Origin: SKLM01 sp964390305
Lineage (GTDB): Bacteria; Chloroflexota; Anaerolineae; B4-G1
Length of the DNA: 37,696 bases
Reading direction: 5' to 3'
Assembly: GCA_964390305.1 (NCBI GenBank)
Contig: CAYMHT010000016.1
Coordinates: forward strand, 1 to 37,696
Part shown: piece by piece, positions 1 through 9,064 of the stretch
How the letters are laid out: every line of letters starts with the position of its first letter
How positions within the stretch are numbered: position 1 is the stretch's first letter
The notes under the pieces: generated by a model
What the model was told of the DNA's origin: nothing
Databases searched by the model: none
Seen by the model: only the letters and a program-made list of their open reading frames with translations
Program-made: the position numbers and the translations under genes

Positions 1-1244
1 GCAAAGCCCTTGGCAGCCTGCGTGGGGCGCCCGCCAGCGTCGAAAGCGACACCAGCCGGCGGCCCTTTGACCAGCTCCTCGATCGGCCGCTGGCGTGGAG
101 CCAATCCCTCGACCAGCACCGCGAGGCGGCGCGGCGTGCCCAGCACCCGAACGTCGTCGCAGTCGAGGCGCGCCTCTTCCAGGGCCGTGGGCGCCATCTC
201 ACGAAGCTGGGCCAGAGCGTCGTCGAGATCGCCCGCCGGAAGCTCCTCCGTCCCGATTTCCAGCAGGAAAGTCGCTCGCGAATCCACGGCGGCGGGCGCT
301 GCGAACGGCTCCCCGGCCTCTACCGCCGGCTCTTCCTCCGCAGCTTTCTTACTCTCCGGCGCCTCCTCCAGCCACGGATACTCCAGCCGCTTCCGCTGCT
401 CGACGTAGGCCTCTGCCACCTCCAGGAAGAGGGCCCGCATACGGCGGAAGTAGGTGGCTCGCTCCGTCACCCCGATAGCACCGCGCGTATCGAGCAGGTT
501 GAACGTGTGCGAGCAACGCAGCACGTAGTCGTGCGCCGGGATGACCAGGTTGTCGTCGAGGCAGCGGCGGGCCTCAGCCTCGTAGAGATCGTACATCCTC
601 GTCAGCCGCTCGACGTCGGCGAAACTGAAGGCGTACTCGCAGTACTCGATCTCCTGGGGGAGATAGATCTCGCCGTACGTGTGTTTCCCGTCCCAGTCGA
701 TTTCCCAGATCGATCGCACGTTCTGGAGGAACATCACGATGCGCTCCAAACCGTACGTCAGCTCCACAGAGACCGGGTCGAGAGAGAAGCCACCAGCCTG
801 CTGGAAGTAGGTGTACTGGGTGATCTCCAGCCCGTCCAGCCACACCTCCCAGCCCAGGCCCCAGGCGCCAAGCGCCGGATGCTTCCAATTATCCTCCACG
901 AAGCGGATGTCGTGCTCCTCCCGCCGGATGCCCAGGGCATACAGACTCTCCAGATAGATCTCCTGGGGGTTGCCGGGATCTGGCTTAAGGATCACCTGGA
1001 ATTGGGTGTGCATCTGCATCCGGTTGGGATTATCGCCGAAGCGGCCGTCGTCGGGGCGGTAGGATGGCTCCACGTAGGCGACGTTCCACGGCTCCGGTCC
1101 CAGAACCCGGAGCACCGTGGCCGGGTTCATCGTCCCCGCGCCCACCTTCTCGCTGTAAGGCTGCCAGATGACGCAGCCGTAGTCCTCCCAGTACTCCTGC
1201 AGGCGCAAGATGACTTGCTGAAACGTCAATGCGTTGTCGCTCAC
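1..1244 (-). CDS. glyQS: Glycyl-tRNA synthetase, fused alpha-beta chain (partial, C-terminus beyond window)
   Basis: Charges tRNA-Gly with glycine for translation. The reverse strand reads without a stop from GTG at 1244 to the window edge, 414 codons. Residues 1 to about 290 match the class II alpha subunit (start MSDNALTFQQVILRLQEYW; then GAGTMNPATVLR and the NPNRMQMHTQFQVI block). An Ala/Glu/Pro-rich linker follows, and the start of a beta subunit (LLEIGTEELPAGDLDDAL, LGTPRRLAVLVEGL) continues in the same frame, so alpha and beta are one polypeptide. Such fusions are known, for example in Chlamydia; most alpha2-beta2 bacteria use two genes. GTG lies 2 nt after the recO stop, so the two are probably cotranscribed and translationally coupled. 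Most of the beta part is missing here. Confidence 0.93.
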   Translation of the reverse strand, partial: MSDNALTFQQVILRLQEYWEDYGCVIWQPYSEKVGAGTMNPATVLRVLGPEPWNVAYVEPSYRPDDGRFGDNPNRMQMHTQFQVILKPDPGNPQEIYLESLYALGIRREEHDIRFVEDNWKHPALGAWGLGWEVWLDGLEITQYTYFQQAGGFSLDPVSVELTYGLERIVMFLQNVRSIWEIDWDGKHTYGEIYLPQEIEYCEYAFSFADVERLTRMYDLYEAEARRCLDDNLVIPAHDYVLRCSHTFNLLDTRGAIGVTERATYFRRMRALFLEVAEAYVEQRKRLEYPWLEEAPESKKAAEEEPAVEAGEPFAAPAAVDSRATFLLEIGTEELPAGDLDDALAQLREMAPTALEEARLDCDDVRVLGTPRRLAVLVEGLAPRQRPIEELVKGPPAGVAFDAGGRPTQAAKGF

Positions 1245-1246
1245 TC

Positions 1247-2071
1247 TCAATGGTCCCCTCTGGCCACCTGCGTACGCTTAACCTGCCGCAGAAAGGCAGC
1301 AGCCTTTACCTCCTGCTCGAGATGGTAGGTTACGTAGTGGTGCATCACGCGCCCCAGCTCCTCGTGCAGGGAGCGGGGGATCGCCCGGCAGGCGACGCTC
1401 GCGTAAGAGCCGCGCTGGCATTCCTGGAGCAACTGGAGCGCGTTCGGAGATAACGGCATCACGTCCGGGACGCGCTTGCTGGCCTCGTAGCAGTCGGGGC
1501 ACAGGGCACCCCCTTGCTCCGGGCTGAAGCCGAAGGCGCGTCTGCCGTCGCCAGGCTCAGCGGCACGAAGCACCCTTGGTTCGTCGTGTGCACCCACGCA
1601 GCGGAAGAGCTCGGGGCGGAAGCCGGCCAGCCCCAGAAGGTGCTGCTCGTAAAACCGAGCAACAGTGTCCAGTCCATCGTCCTCCGCTTCGCACAGCCAG
1701 CTGAGTGTATGGTCGAGCAGATCGAACACAGCCGTGCCGCCTTGGCCCTCGGTAAAGAAACGATCGAGAAGCTCAACCGCGTAGCGGGCGTAGGTCCCGC
1801 GCAGCAGATCGCTGCGCAGCCGCGTGTGAGGCTCGACGGTCTCCGCCTGGCTGATGATGTCCCAGTAGTTTGGCACCCGCGAAAGCACAAAGCTGGAGCG
1901 GGTGAAGAGCTCGATGTGACCCGCTTTACGGCTGCGCAGTTTCCGGGCGCCTTTGGCCAGCACGTCGACCTTGCCTGAGGGAGTACACAGTCTCAGGACG
2001 CGGTCAGCCTCCCCCTGGTCGCGCCGCTGCATGACAACGCCTTCCGTACGATACAGTCGCCCCGTGCTCAT
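1247..2071 (-). CDS. recO: DNA repair protein RecO
   Basis: Recombination mediator that, with RecR and RecF, loads RecA on SSB-coated single-stranded DNA. The 274-residue protein has the family layout: an N-terminal OB fold (YRTEGVVMQRRDQGEADRV), a helical middle (FDLLDHTLSWL) and a C-terminal zinc-binding region. In the zinc region the second pair is canonical (CPDC), but the first is CVGAH instead of the usual CxxC, so metal binding may use a histidine or be weakened. The ATG has an upstream AGGAGA and a clear promoter. The gene is first in a two-gene operon with glyQS. Confidence 0.9.
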   Translation of the reverse strand: MSTGRLYRTEGVVMQRRDQGEADRVLRLCTPSGKVDVLAKGARKLRSRKAGHIELFTRSSFVLSRVPNYWDIISQAETVEPHTRLRSDLLRGTYARYAVELLDRFFTEGQGGTAVFDLLDHTLSWLCEAEDDGLDTVARFYEQHLLGLAGFRPELFRCVGAHDEPRVLRAAEPGDGRRAFGFSPEQGGALCPDCYEASKRVPDVMPLSPNALQLLQECQRGSYASVACRAIPRSLHEELGRVMHHYVTYHLEQEVKAAAFLRQVKRTQVARGDH

Positions 2072-2091
2072 TCTCGGTCTCCTGACCGGTG

Positions 2092-2119
2092 ATTATATCA
2101 CCCCCAAGGTCAGATGCAA
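2092..2119 (-). promoter_or_regulatory. Sigma-70-type promoter for recO-glyQS
   Basis: On the minus strand, TTGCAT (2114-2119) and a perfect TATAAT (2092-2097) are separated by 16 nt, with the expected start point about 14 nt upstream of the recO ATG. Called from sequence match and position only. Confidence 0.65.
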
Positions 2120-2472
2120 CAAGCGCGGAGTGTGAGTGATGGGCTACCGGTGAAGTGCTCCCTCGGATTGGCGTTGGATGAGAGGCAGAGCCTGACTAGA
2201 CGACCCTGACGGAGTTCAAGGAAAGGATCGACAAGCACCGGAGGGAAGCGCTGCTGGAGGAGTTGCTGCTAGACGTCGCCGGGATGGCCGTAAGGAACGG
2301 GTCAGCTCCCTATTTAGCACCTTCCAAACACCCCTGGATACACTCCGTCATCTAGGATGCACTGGTGAATCCAGCCTTGCCATCCTCCCGCACTGCCTGC
2401 TGGACGAGGTCAGCACGTATCTGACGACAGCTTGTCACCCCGAGGATGGTACCGATCTATTGATCCATTACA
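2120..2472. other. Intergenic region with a possible decayed ORF (2206-2355, plus strand)
   Basis: About 350 bp lie between the recO promoter and the murF-alr stop. On the plus strand 2206-2355 is open for 49 codons with charged, helix-like content (LTEFKERIDKHRREALLEEL) and a TAG stop at 2353-2355. It has no usable start codon; the only in-frame sequence upstream ends at a TAG. It may be the tail of a disrupted small gene. I recognise no family and see no RNA gene here. Confidence 0.2.
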
Positions 2473-5031
2473 CTACACGACGCGCGGCACCCGGGCCAGG
2501 ATTTCGGAGATCACCTCGTAATTGATGGTTCCCAACCAGTGCGCTACTTCCTCGACCGTGATCTCGTCGTCTCCCTGGCGACCGATGAGAACCACCTCAT
2601 CGCCGATGCGGGCACCGGGGATATGGTCCACGCGGATCATCGTTTGATCCATACACACTCTGCCCACAATGGGAGCGCGCTGTTCTCGAATCAACACGGA
2701 CTGCCAACGTGTCGGCGCACGGCGGAAACCGTCGGCGTAGCCCACGGGGATGACGGCGATTGTTTCTTCTTGGGTGGTTCGGTACGTGTTTCCGTAGCTC
2801 ACGTAGCTGCCCGGCGGGAGTGTCTTCACCTGTGCGACACTGGTCTTCCACGACAATGCCGGGCGAGACCCTTTCGGTAGGGTCACGTGATCCGAGGGCC
2901 GCAGACCATACATCGCCAGGCCCAGACGCACCATGTCGAAGTGGGATTCAGGCACGCGCAAAGTCGCCGATGAGTTGGCGCAATGCACCTTGCGGAAGGT
3001 GACGCCTTGCTGCCTTAAGCGATCTAGGACGTCCTGAAATCGTTTGAGTTGCCAGTGAGTGTAGCTGAGGTCCTCCTCGTCGGCCACCGAGAAGTGGGTG
3101 AAGATGCCCTCCAAATCAAGGTTGGGGAGATGGCGAATTCCGTGCACGAAGGGGACAAGCTCGTCAGGCAGCAGCCCCAAGCGCCCCATCCCTGTGTCTA
3201 CCTTAATGTGAATGCGAGCCGTGCGTCGTAGGTCTACGGCGGCCCGGCTGTAGATACGGGCCACGTCGGCGTCGTAGAGCGTTAACGTGACATCGTGCAG
3301 CAGGGCGTCCTTAGCCAACCACGCAGGCGTGTAGCCCAGCACAAGGATGGGGGCGTCTATTCCCGCGTCCCGTAGCCTAATTGCCTCGTTGACCGAAGCA
3401 ACACCGCAGGAGGAGACCCCGTTGTGAAGGGCAGTCCGCGCCACTTTGAGGGCGCCGTGCCCGTAAGCATCGGCCTTCAATACCGCCAAGACCTCTACGG
3501 CTGGCCCGACGAGTCGCTTGATACGTCGGACGTTGTAGGCTACGGCCTCTAGATCTACCTCTAGCCAAGTGGGGCGTGTGGGGCGCGACGCCTGAACCTT
3601 CAAGCCCTTCAGCCTTCGCACTAGCTTGGCGCTGTCCGAAGGGTGGGCCAGGAGCTGCTCGACCACCCGCTCCATATGGGTCTCCACGTCTCCTTTGACC
3701 AGCAGGACATCTCCTGACGTCAGACGAGACCTCAAGTTTCGAACGGCGTCCTCGTCGGTGTGGGTGACGATGATCCGGTCACGGGGTAGTCCCGCGTCCT
3801 CGGCTGCCTCAGCTATCCAGATTGCCCGCTCGCCCTTGGTAATCAGGAGATCCACGAAGGCCGCAGCTGCGCGGCCCACCTCTTGATGCCCCTCCACGGC
3901 ATAGCTCCCAAGCTGGGCCATATCCCCCAGGACTGCCAACCGACGTTCTGCTGGATAGTCAGCAAGGGTGGAGAGGGCATGCAGAGCACTCGCCGGGTTG
4001 GACCCGGCCGACCCGTCGAGCAAGCAGGAACCCCCGATTCCTGCGAGGATCTGAAGTCGTCCTGGTCCAGGTTGGAGCTGCTCTAGCGCATCAACGATGT
4101 CGTTCCAGGGGAGACTGTAACTCATACCCACGGCGATGGCGGCGAGGATCGTGCTGGCTTGGTGTCGGCCCATCAGCTGGGTCTGAACCTCTGCCTTGGC
4201 CGGATAGCCGGGGATCCCGAGACCGCTGACGCTCGGGAAATGGACCGCAAGCCGCAGCCCTCCACGGTCGGGACGGAGGTCGGAGGCGACAATATCTGCG
4301 TCAGGGGTCGTGCCAAAGGTGATGACACTGGCTCTCGTGTGTTCTCTCATCGCTCGGACACGAGGATCGTCGTAATTGAGCACAGCCAATCCCTCGGATG
4401 GGAGTGCTTCGATCAGATGTTCTTTCTCCTCAGCGACGGCCTCTAGGCTGTTCAGGTAAGCTACATGGGCGCGCTCAACCGAGGTGACGATGCCCACACG
4501 AGGACGCGTTAGTTCCGCCATCGCGGCGATCTCGCCGAAAGCGTGGGTGGCCATCTCTAGGACAGCCACATCGTGCTCACGGGCGAGTCTCTCCAGGGAT
4601 ATGGGAAGGCCGAAGCTGTTGCTCAAACCGGGCGGATTGGAGAAGACTTTGTACTGAGTTTCCAAGACTGCGGCGATAGCTCGACATGCATCGGTCTTGC
4701 CGGTGGAGCCAGTGACGGCTACAGTCTCGGGCTCATACTTCCGGAGGACGAAAGCGGCCCAGTCAACCAGGGCGATCCGGGTGTCGGGAACCACGATACA
4801 TGGAACAGCAAGATTATGCGGCGGGAACTGACAAAGCACACCGCCGGCCCCTTTTTCGATGGCTTCAGCGAGGTAATCGTGACCATCGCCCCCCTCGGTC
4901 TTGACAGCAACGAACAGCTCGCCAGGAGTGAGGCGCTGAGAATTGTAGCAGAATGCAGGGAACTCGGTGGGCCTGGAGGGCCCCACCAGCTGTCCCGCGG
5001 CTGCCTCGAGCAGGTCGTCCAGATGGATCAT
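2473..5031 (-). CDS. murF-alr: Bifunctional MurF-type ligase / alanine racemase fusion
   Basis: The 852-residue protein joins two steps of D-alanine use in peptidoglycan synthesis. Residues 1 to about 460 are Mur-ligase-like: P-loop GSTGKT (108-113), the carbamylated-lysine region with K203 (VAEEKEHL), and GDMAQLG (369-375). Residues about 485-852 form a complete PLP alanine racemase: PLP lysine K519 in LKADAYGHG, VDTGMGRLG, acid/base Tyr746 in SYG, GYADG, and GRVCMDQ. The fusion is known in some phyla. Several MurF motifs are degenerate: the usual DDSYNANP is DGSAGSNP (339-346), and the C-terminal KGSRG stretch is KGDVE. The ligase half may therefore have shifted substrate or lost activity; the racemase half looks intact. 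It has its own promoter and a very short leader. Confidence 0.92.
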   Translation of the reverse strand: MIHLDDLLEAAAGQLVGPSRPTEFPAFCYNSQRLTPGELFVAVKTEGGDGHDYLAEAIEKGAGGVLCQFPPHNLAVPCIVVPDTRIALVDWAAFVLRKYEPETVAVTGSTGKTDACRAIAAVLETQYKVFSNPPGLSNSFGLPISLERLAREHDVAVLEMATHAFGEIAAMAELTRPRVGIVTSVERAHVAYLNSLEAVAEEKEHLIEALPSEGLAVLNYDDPRVRAMREHTRASVITFGTTPDADIVASDLRPDRGGLRLAVHFPSVSGLGIPGYPAKAEVQTQLMGRHQASTILAAIAVGMSYSLPWNDIVDALEQLQPGPGRLQILAGIGGSCLLDGSAGSNPASALHALSTLADYPAERRLAVLGDMAQLGSYAVEGHQEVGRAAAAFVDLLITKGERAIWIAEAAEDAGLPRDRIIVTHTDEDAVRNLRSRLTSGDVLLVKGDVETHMERVVEQLLAHPSDSAKLVRRLKGLKVQASRPTRPTWLEVDLEAVAYNVRRIKRLVGPAVEVLAVLKADAYGHGALKVARTALHNGVSSCGVASVNEAIRLRDAGIDAPILVLGYTPAWLAKDALLHDVTLTLYDADVARIYSRAAVDLRRTARIHIKVDTGMGRLGLLPDELVPFVHGIRHLPNLDLEGIFTHFSVADEEDLSYTHWQLKRFQDVLDRLRQQGVTFRKVHCANSSATLRVPESHFDMVRLGLAMYGLRPSDHVTLPKGSRPALSWKTSVAQVKTLPPGSYVSYGNTYRTTQEETIAVIPVGYADGFRRAPTRWQSVLIREQRAPIVGRVCMDQTMIRVDHIPGARIGDEVVLIGRQGDDEITVEEVAHWLGTINYEVISEILARVPRVV

Positions 5032-5048
5032 CGCGGTTGTTGGAGGAG

Positions 5049-5077
5049 ATTATAGCACCACGGCATGGCGAACGCAA
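5049..5077 (-). promoter_or_regulatory. Sigma-70-type promoter for murF-alr
   Basis: On the minus strand, TTGCGT (5072-5077), a 17-nt spacer and a perfect TATAAT (5049-5054). The expected start point is only about 10 nt before the ATG at 5031, and no purine-rich ribosome-binding site lies in that leader, so the transcript may be nearly leaderless. Confidence 0.72.
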
Positions 5078-6098
5078 GCAGTTGTATTCATTCGCCTAGA
5101 ATGTTGATCGTATCATCTATTCTTGAGACTTAGCAGGAAACAGAAGAGCATCGGTTTGCCCCAAGCTGTCACACGACTAGGTAAACGTATGCTCAACACG
5201 GAAACCAACCTCGACTTCAATGTGCCCGCGGGCGACGTGGGAGTGAATCAAGTGTTCGCACTCTTCCAACACATACAGCAGGAAATCGGACCGCTGCTGG
5301 AAGCGCTACTTGGAAGAAGTGCAAGCCCACGTTCTGTGTCGGATCTTGCGCCCGAGGGAAGCCGATGAGCCTCAACGGTCAGCCCGTGGGCCTGTCGGAA
5401 ATGTGATTCCCGGGAAGGCTTCAGCCGACGCGGCAGCTATGCTCGAGTGGTGCGAAGACCACCCTGGCGCGTGTGGCATCTGCCCTCCTTCGAATCACTG
5501 GCCACCGCTGCGGGCACATCTTTTCACTCTTTCTCGATAGGCTCGAACTGAACCTCACGAAGTCAGCACCAGGGTGTGTGCTGGCGACGAGGAGCAGGGT
5601 TGGTCGCTCAACCTGGGCCTGAGCATCCACGGGCGGCACTGGAGGAACGCCAGCCCTCGGATGGAGATTCGACGTTATACGGCGTGGAATCTAGCATGTC
5701 GTCAACTAGCTCCGCTGGCCTCTTTGGACAGACGGTTTGCGCAGACCCCGGGGAAGGACCTGGACCAAGCGGTTGAGCCAGATCATCAGCCGCCCGCCCT
5801 ACGACCTGCGACAGACGAGGGCTGAAATCGGCACAGTCAGTCTTCCTCCATCAAGTCGACAGGCCCAGTCCGGCCGCAGATGGGCGAGATCAACCACGGG
5901 CCACGTGTCGGGACCCGGTGCGGCAAAACCGGCGCGGACTGACTCATCGGGGTCCAGTTACTACGTCGCTTCGATCCCGCGCAGTGGCAGACGCTGTGAC
6001 ACCTGCCAGAACGGATCGCTCTTGGACACTCACTTGTCAAGCTACATATGACAGCGAAGGTCAAGCCTCTGCAAGGCGCCAAGACCACTTCAGGCTAA
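5078..6098. other. Gene-poor, probably decayed region of about 1 kb
   Basis: There is no recognisable gene on either strand. The longest sensible open frame is 5123-5368 (plus, about 81 codons, middle part FNVPAGDVGVNQVFALFQHI). It resembles no family I can name and has no good ribosome-binding site. The region sits between two genes carrying alanine racemase sequence and runs into a 5'-truncated one, so it may be the scar of a deletion, rearrangement or element insertion. I found no convincing terminal inverted repeats by eye. Confidence 0.35.
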
Positions 6099-6923
6099 CT
6101 CGGCCTGCTGCCGGATGAGGTGCTCGATTTTGCTCACTTCCCGACGACCCTCGAACCCCGTCCCACCGGCGGAGAGCCGGGATTGATCCTGGAGGGGCGC
6201 TACACCCACTTTGCTGTGGCCGATCTGGCCGACAAAACATACACGCGCCGTCAGTTCAGGGCATATATGGATCTGGTCGAACGTCTGGAAGCGGCGGGCT
6301 TTGTCTTTCCGCTCAAGCACGTCTGCAACAGCGCGGCCACCCTCGACCTGCCGCAGATGGCCCTCGACATGGTACGCTGCGGGATCGCACTCTGTGGTAT
6401 GCGGCCCTCGTCCGAGCTAGAGCCGGCTGTGCCAGTCCGGCCGGCCCTGGCCCTAAAGAGCCGGGTCGCTCGCCTGCGCACCCTGCCCGCCGGGGCGAGC
6501 ATCAGCTATGGGCGCACACACGTCACCACGGAGCCGACCCGTGTAGCCTTGGTCCCGGTTGGCTATGACGATGGCTACCATCGCATCCTCTCCAATCGGG
6601 GCGCTGTCCTGATCCACGGACGGCGGGCGCCTATCCTCGGGCGCGTGTGTATGGATCAGTTCGTCGTCGACGTCGATCACATCCCCGGTGTCAGGCTTCA
6701 CGATGAGGTGGTGCTGGTGGGTCGACAGGGCGACGGGCACATCCCCGCCGAGGAGGTGGCCCGCTGGGCCCAGACCATCAACTATGAGGTGACGACTAGC
6801 TTGCTGCCCCGGGTCACCCGGGTCTACCTGAAGCAGGGCAAAGTGGTCAGTCGAATCGGCTTGTTGCCCCCTCACGCGGAAGATGGCGCCTGGACCGTGA
6901 CCCGTGCACCGTCGTCCGAGTAG
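6099..6923 (+). pseudogene. Truncated alanine racemase paralogue lacking the PLP-lysine half
   Basis: The frame opens after a TAA at 6096-6098 and immediately reads LGLLPDEVLDFAHF, the part that normally follows VDTGMGR in alanine racemase. It then continues through the rest of the enzyme: THFAVAD, CNSAATL, the acid/base tyrosine in SYG, GYDDG (usually GYADG) and GRVCMDQ. The N-terminal half of the barrel with the catalytic PLP lysine is absent, and nothing upstream restores it. A GTG at 6120 could start a 267-residue product, but it could not racemise alanine by the known mechanism. It is clearly related to the Alr part of the nearby fusion, yet diverged. It is probably a decaying duplicate; an orphan beta-domain protein is the alternative. 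Confidence 0.8.
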
Positions 6924-7055
6924 GTCCTGAAAAGATACCGCCCACCGCTCAGATCGACGTCCCGTAGCCGGGTGACCGAGAAGTTGTGGGACGGCGCCGC
7001 TGGAGCGGGGGAGCCCCACCCCCAGTTGAAGAAGGTTTCACGGCCTTTGACGGAG

Positions 7056-7083
7056 TTGTGTCCTCGCTGCGAGCGAGTATAAT
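7056..7083 (+). promoter_or_regulatory. Promoter of padR-ECF operon with embedded palindrome
   Basis: TTGTGT (7056-7061), a 16-nt spacer and a perfect TATAAT (7078-7083) stand 47 nt before the padR ATG. Inside the spacer, 7063-7077 is an inverted repeat, CTCGC-5 nt-GCGAG. PadR proteins usually bind dyads at their own promoter, so this is a plausible autoregulatory operator. The binding role is inferred. Confidence 0.6.
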
Positions 7084-7130
7084 ATTCACGCCATGACTAT
7101 TCATAAGCTGAGTCAACCTCTCCACAGGCG

Positions 7131-7655
7131 ATGAGGTCTCAGTCGTCGTTCCCACTCGACAAAGCACTCCTTGGATTCCTCATGCAAGGGCCGGCCCATG
7201 GCTACGCCCTCCACCAGCGCGCTGAGGAGGAGCTCGGCCGGATCTGGTATATGGGGATGAGCAACGTCTACGGAACCCTGAAGGACCTGGAGGCGGCCGG
7301 TCAGGTCGAGTCGAGCCTCGACGAGGAGAGTTATCCGCCCCGCAAGGTCTACGCCATCACGCCCGCTGGGCGAAAGAGCTTCTCCGTATGGCTGCGGGAG
7401 GCGGTGCCCGCCGTCCGCGATATGCGTGTGGAGTTCCTCGCCAAGCTGTACTTCTTTCGTACTCTGAATCTGAAGGGCGTGGAGCGTCTCCTCGAGGCGC
7501 AGCGGGCAGTCTGTCGCGAGCGACTTGAACAGCTCGAGCGAAGAGCGACCGACGGGGCTGAAGATCCCTTCGAACGCCTGGTCTCTGACTTCCGCCGGAG
7601 GAGGATTGAGACCAGCATCGCCTGGCTTCGGTCGTGCGAGCGGCTCTGGACGTGA
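7131..7655 (+). CDS. PadR-family transcriptional regulator
   Basis: A 174-residue repressor-type regulator. The N-terminal winged helix carries the family signature (LLGFLMQGPAHGYAL, then GMSNVYGTLKDLEAAG, and PPRKVYAITPAGR in the wing). The C-terminal part (about 95-174) is the Vir_C-like helical dimerisation region. It probably senses a small molecule and controls the ECF transporter downstream. The padR TGA overlaps the ATG of the ATPase gene (TGATG at 7653-7657), so the two are coupled. The start codon has only a weak ribosome-binding site. The ligand is unknown. Confidence 0.88.
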   Translation: MRSQSSFPLDKALLGFLMQGPAHGYALHQRAEEELGRIWYMGMSNVYGTLKDLEAAGQVESSLDEESYPPRKVYAITPAGRKSFSVWLREAVPAVRDMRVEFLAKLYFFRTLNLKGVERLLEAQRAVCRERLEQLERRATDGAEDPFERLVSDFRRRRIETSIAWLRSCERLWT

Positions 7656-9064
7656 TGAGCGCCGCTGCGCCCGCCATCCACGTGAGAGGCCTGGACGTCC
7701 GCTACCCCGGTGGGCTTGGGCTCAAAGGGATCGATCTGTCGATCGCACAGGGTTCATTTGTGCTGATCGGAGGTCGATCCGGAAGCGGCAAGAGCACGCT
7801 GGCCCACGCGCTGCTCGGCTTGCTGCATCAGGAGGAGACATCGATTCCCGTTGAGGTCACAGGTGAGATCTCGGTGGCGGGGCTCAGCCCCGGCCGTGAC
7901 GCTGTGGCCCAGGTGGCGACCCGCGCTGGCCTTGTCTTCCAGAACCCCGCGGCCCAGCTCTTCAACGCCACGGTGGAGGAGGAGGTCGCGTTCGGACCGC
8001 GGAATCTCGGGCTGCCGTCAGAGGAGATCGCCAGCCGCATAGCCCACGCGCTGGAGGCGGCCGGGTGTGACCACCTCCGAGCGCGATCGGTGCGTCACCT
8101 CTCCGCGGGAGAGCAGCAGCGCGTGGCCGTGGCCGCCGCCCTGGCCATGGGGCCGTCGATCCTGATCCTGGACGAGCCCACGGCGAATCTGGACGAGGAC
8201 GGCACCCGGTCTGTGGCGCGCGTCCTGGCGGGCCTGCATCGCCGGCGCGGGGTGACTGTCGTCGTTATTGAACATCGACTGGAGCCTTTCATGCCCCTGG
8301 CGGATCGGCTCATATGGCTGCGGAACGGGCGCATCGTCGCTGACGGGGCTCCGGAATTGGTGCTGGATCGGGTGGGAGTCCGACAGGAAGAGCGTTCATC
8401 GCCGTCCCATCCCACCGGCGACCCCCTCGTCACTCTCGACGGCGTCGCGGCGGGATACGACGGCCGTGCTGTGCTTCGCGACTGCTCGCTGACGCTGCGA
8501 GACGGCGACTTCGCTGCTCTGGTTGGGCCGAACGGGGCGGGCAAGTCAACTTTGGCCCGCGTGTTGGCCGGACTCCTGCGGCCGCGACGGGGGCGGGTGA
8601 TCTGGCACGCTGGGAAAGGAAACAGGCCGAGAGTGGGGCTTCTGCAGCAGAATCCACTCCACCAGCTGGTCTGCCAGGTCGTCGAGGAGGAGGTCCGCTT
8701 CGGACCGCGCAATCTCGGTCTGGATCGGGATCGGGACGCGGAGGCCTTGCTGGCACGAACGGACCTCCTCCGTCTCCGTAACCGGCCCACCCAGGCGCTG
8801 AGCGTCGGCGAGCAGCAACGGACCGCCCTGGCAGCCACGCTGAGTCTCCGCCCCGGCCTGCTCATCCTGGACGAGCCCACGATTGGCCAGGACTGGCACC
8901 ACCTGAGCCAGGTGATGGACTTGGTGAGCGAACTCAACCGTCAGGGGCAGACGGTCCTCCTGATCACCCACGACCGACGGCTCGTGGACCGGTACGCAGA
9001 TCGGGAGTGGCGCATCGTCGGCGGCGCGGTGGTTGAGAGACGAGGGGCGGAGGACCGCGCCTAG
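7655..9064 (+). CDS. ECF transporter ATPase, two fused ABC domains (EcfA-EcfA')
   Basis: A cytoplasmic energising module for vitamin, cofactor or metal uptake. Two ABC domains lie in one 469-residue chain. The first has Walker A GGRSGSGKST (39-48), Q-loop FQNP, signature LSAGEQQR (near 148) and Walker B ILILDEP (near 170). The second has GPNGAGKST (near 290), QQNP, LSVGEQQR (near 382) and LLILDEP (near 403). The block EEEVxFGPRNLGL after each Q-loop is typical of EcfA/CbiO ATPases. The second domain has a shortened GQD in place of the usual NLD in its D-loop, which may make the two ATP sites unequal. The ATG at 7655 is chosen because it overlaps the padR stop; a GTG 21 nt upstream is less likely. 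About 144 bp separates it from the S component. Confidence 0.92.
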   Translation: MSAAAPAIHVRGLDVRYPGGLGLKGIDLSIAQGSFVLIGGRSGSGKSTLAHALLGLLHQEETSIPVEVTGEISVAGLSPGRDAVAQVATRAGLVFQNPAAQLFNATVEEEVAFGPRNLGLPSEEIASRIAHALEAAGCDHLRARSVRHLSAGEQQRVAVAAALAMGPSILILDEPTANLDEDGTRSVARVLAGLHRRRGVTVVVIEHRLEPFMPLADRLIWLRNGRIVADGAPELVLDRVGVRQEERSSPSHPTGDPLVTLDGVAAGYDGRAVLRDCSLTLRDGDFAALVGPNGAGKSTLARVLAGLLRPRRGRVIWHAGKGNRPRVGLLQQNPLHQLVCQVVEEEVRFGPRNLGLDRDRDAEALLARTDLLRLRNRPTQALSVGEQQRTALAATLSLRPGLLILDEPTIGQDWHHLSQVMDLVSELNRQGQTVLLITHDRRLVDRYADREWRIVGGAVVERRGAEDRA

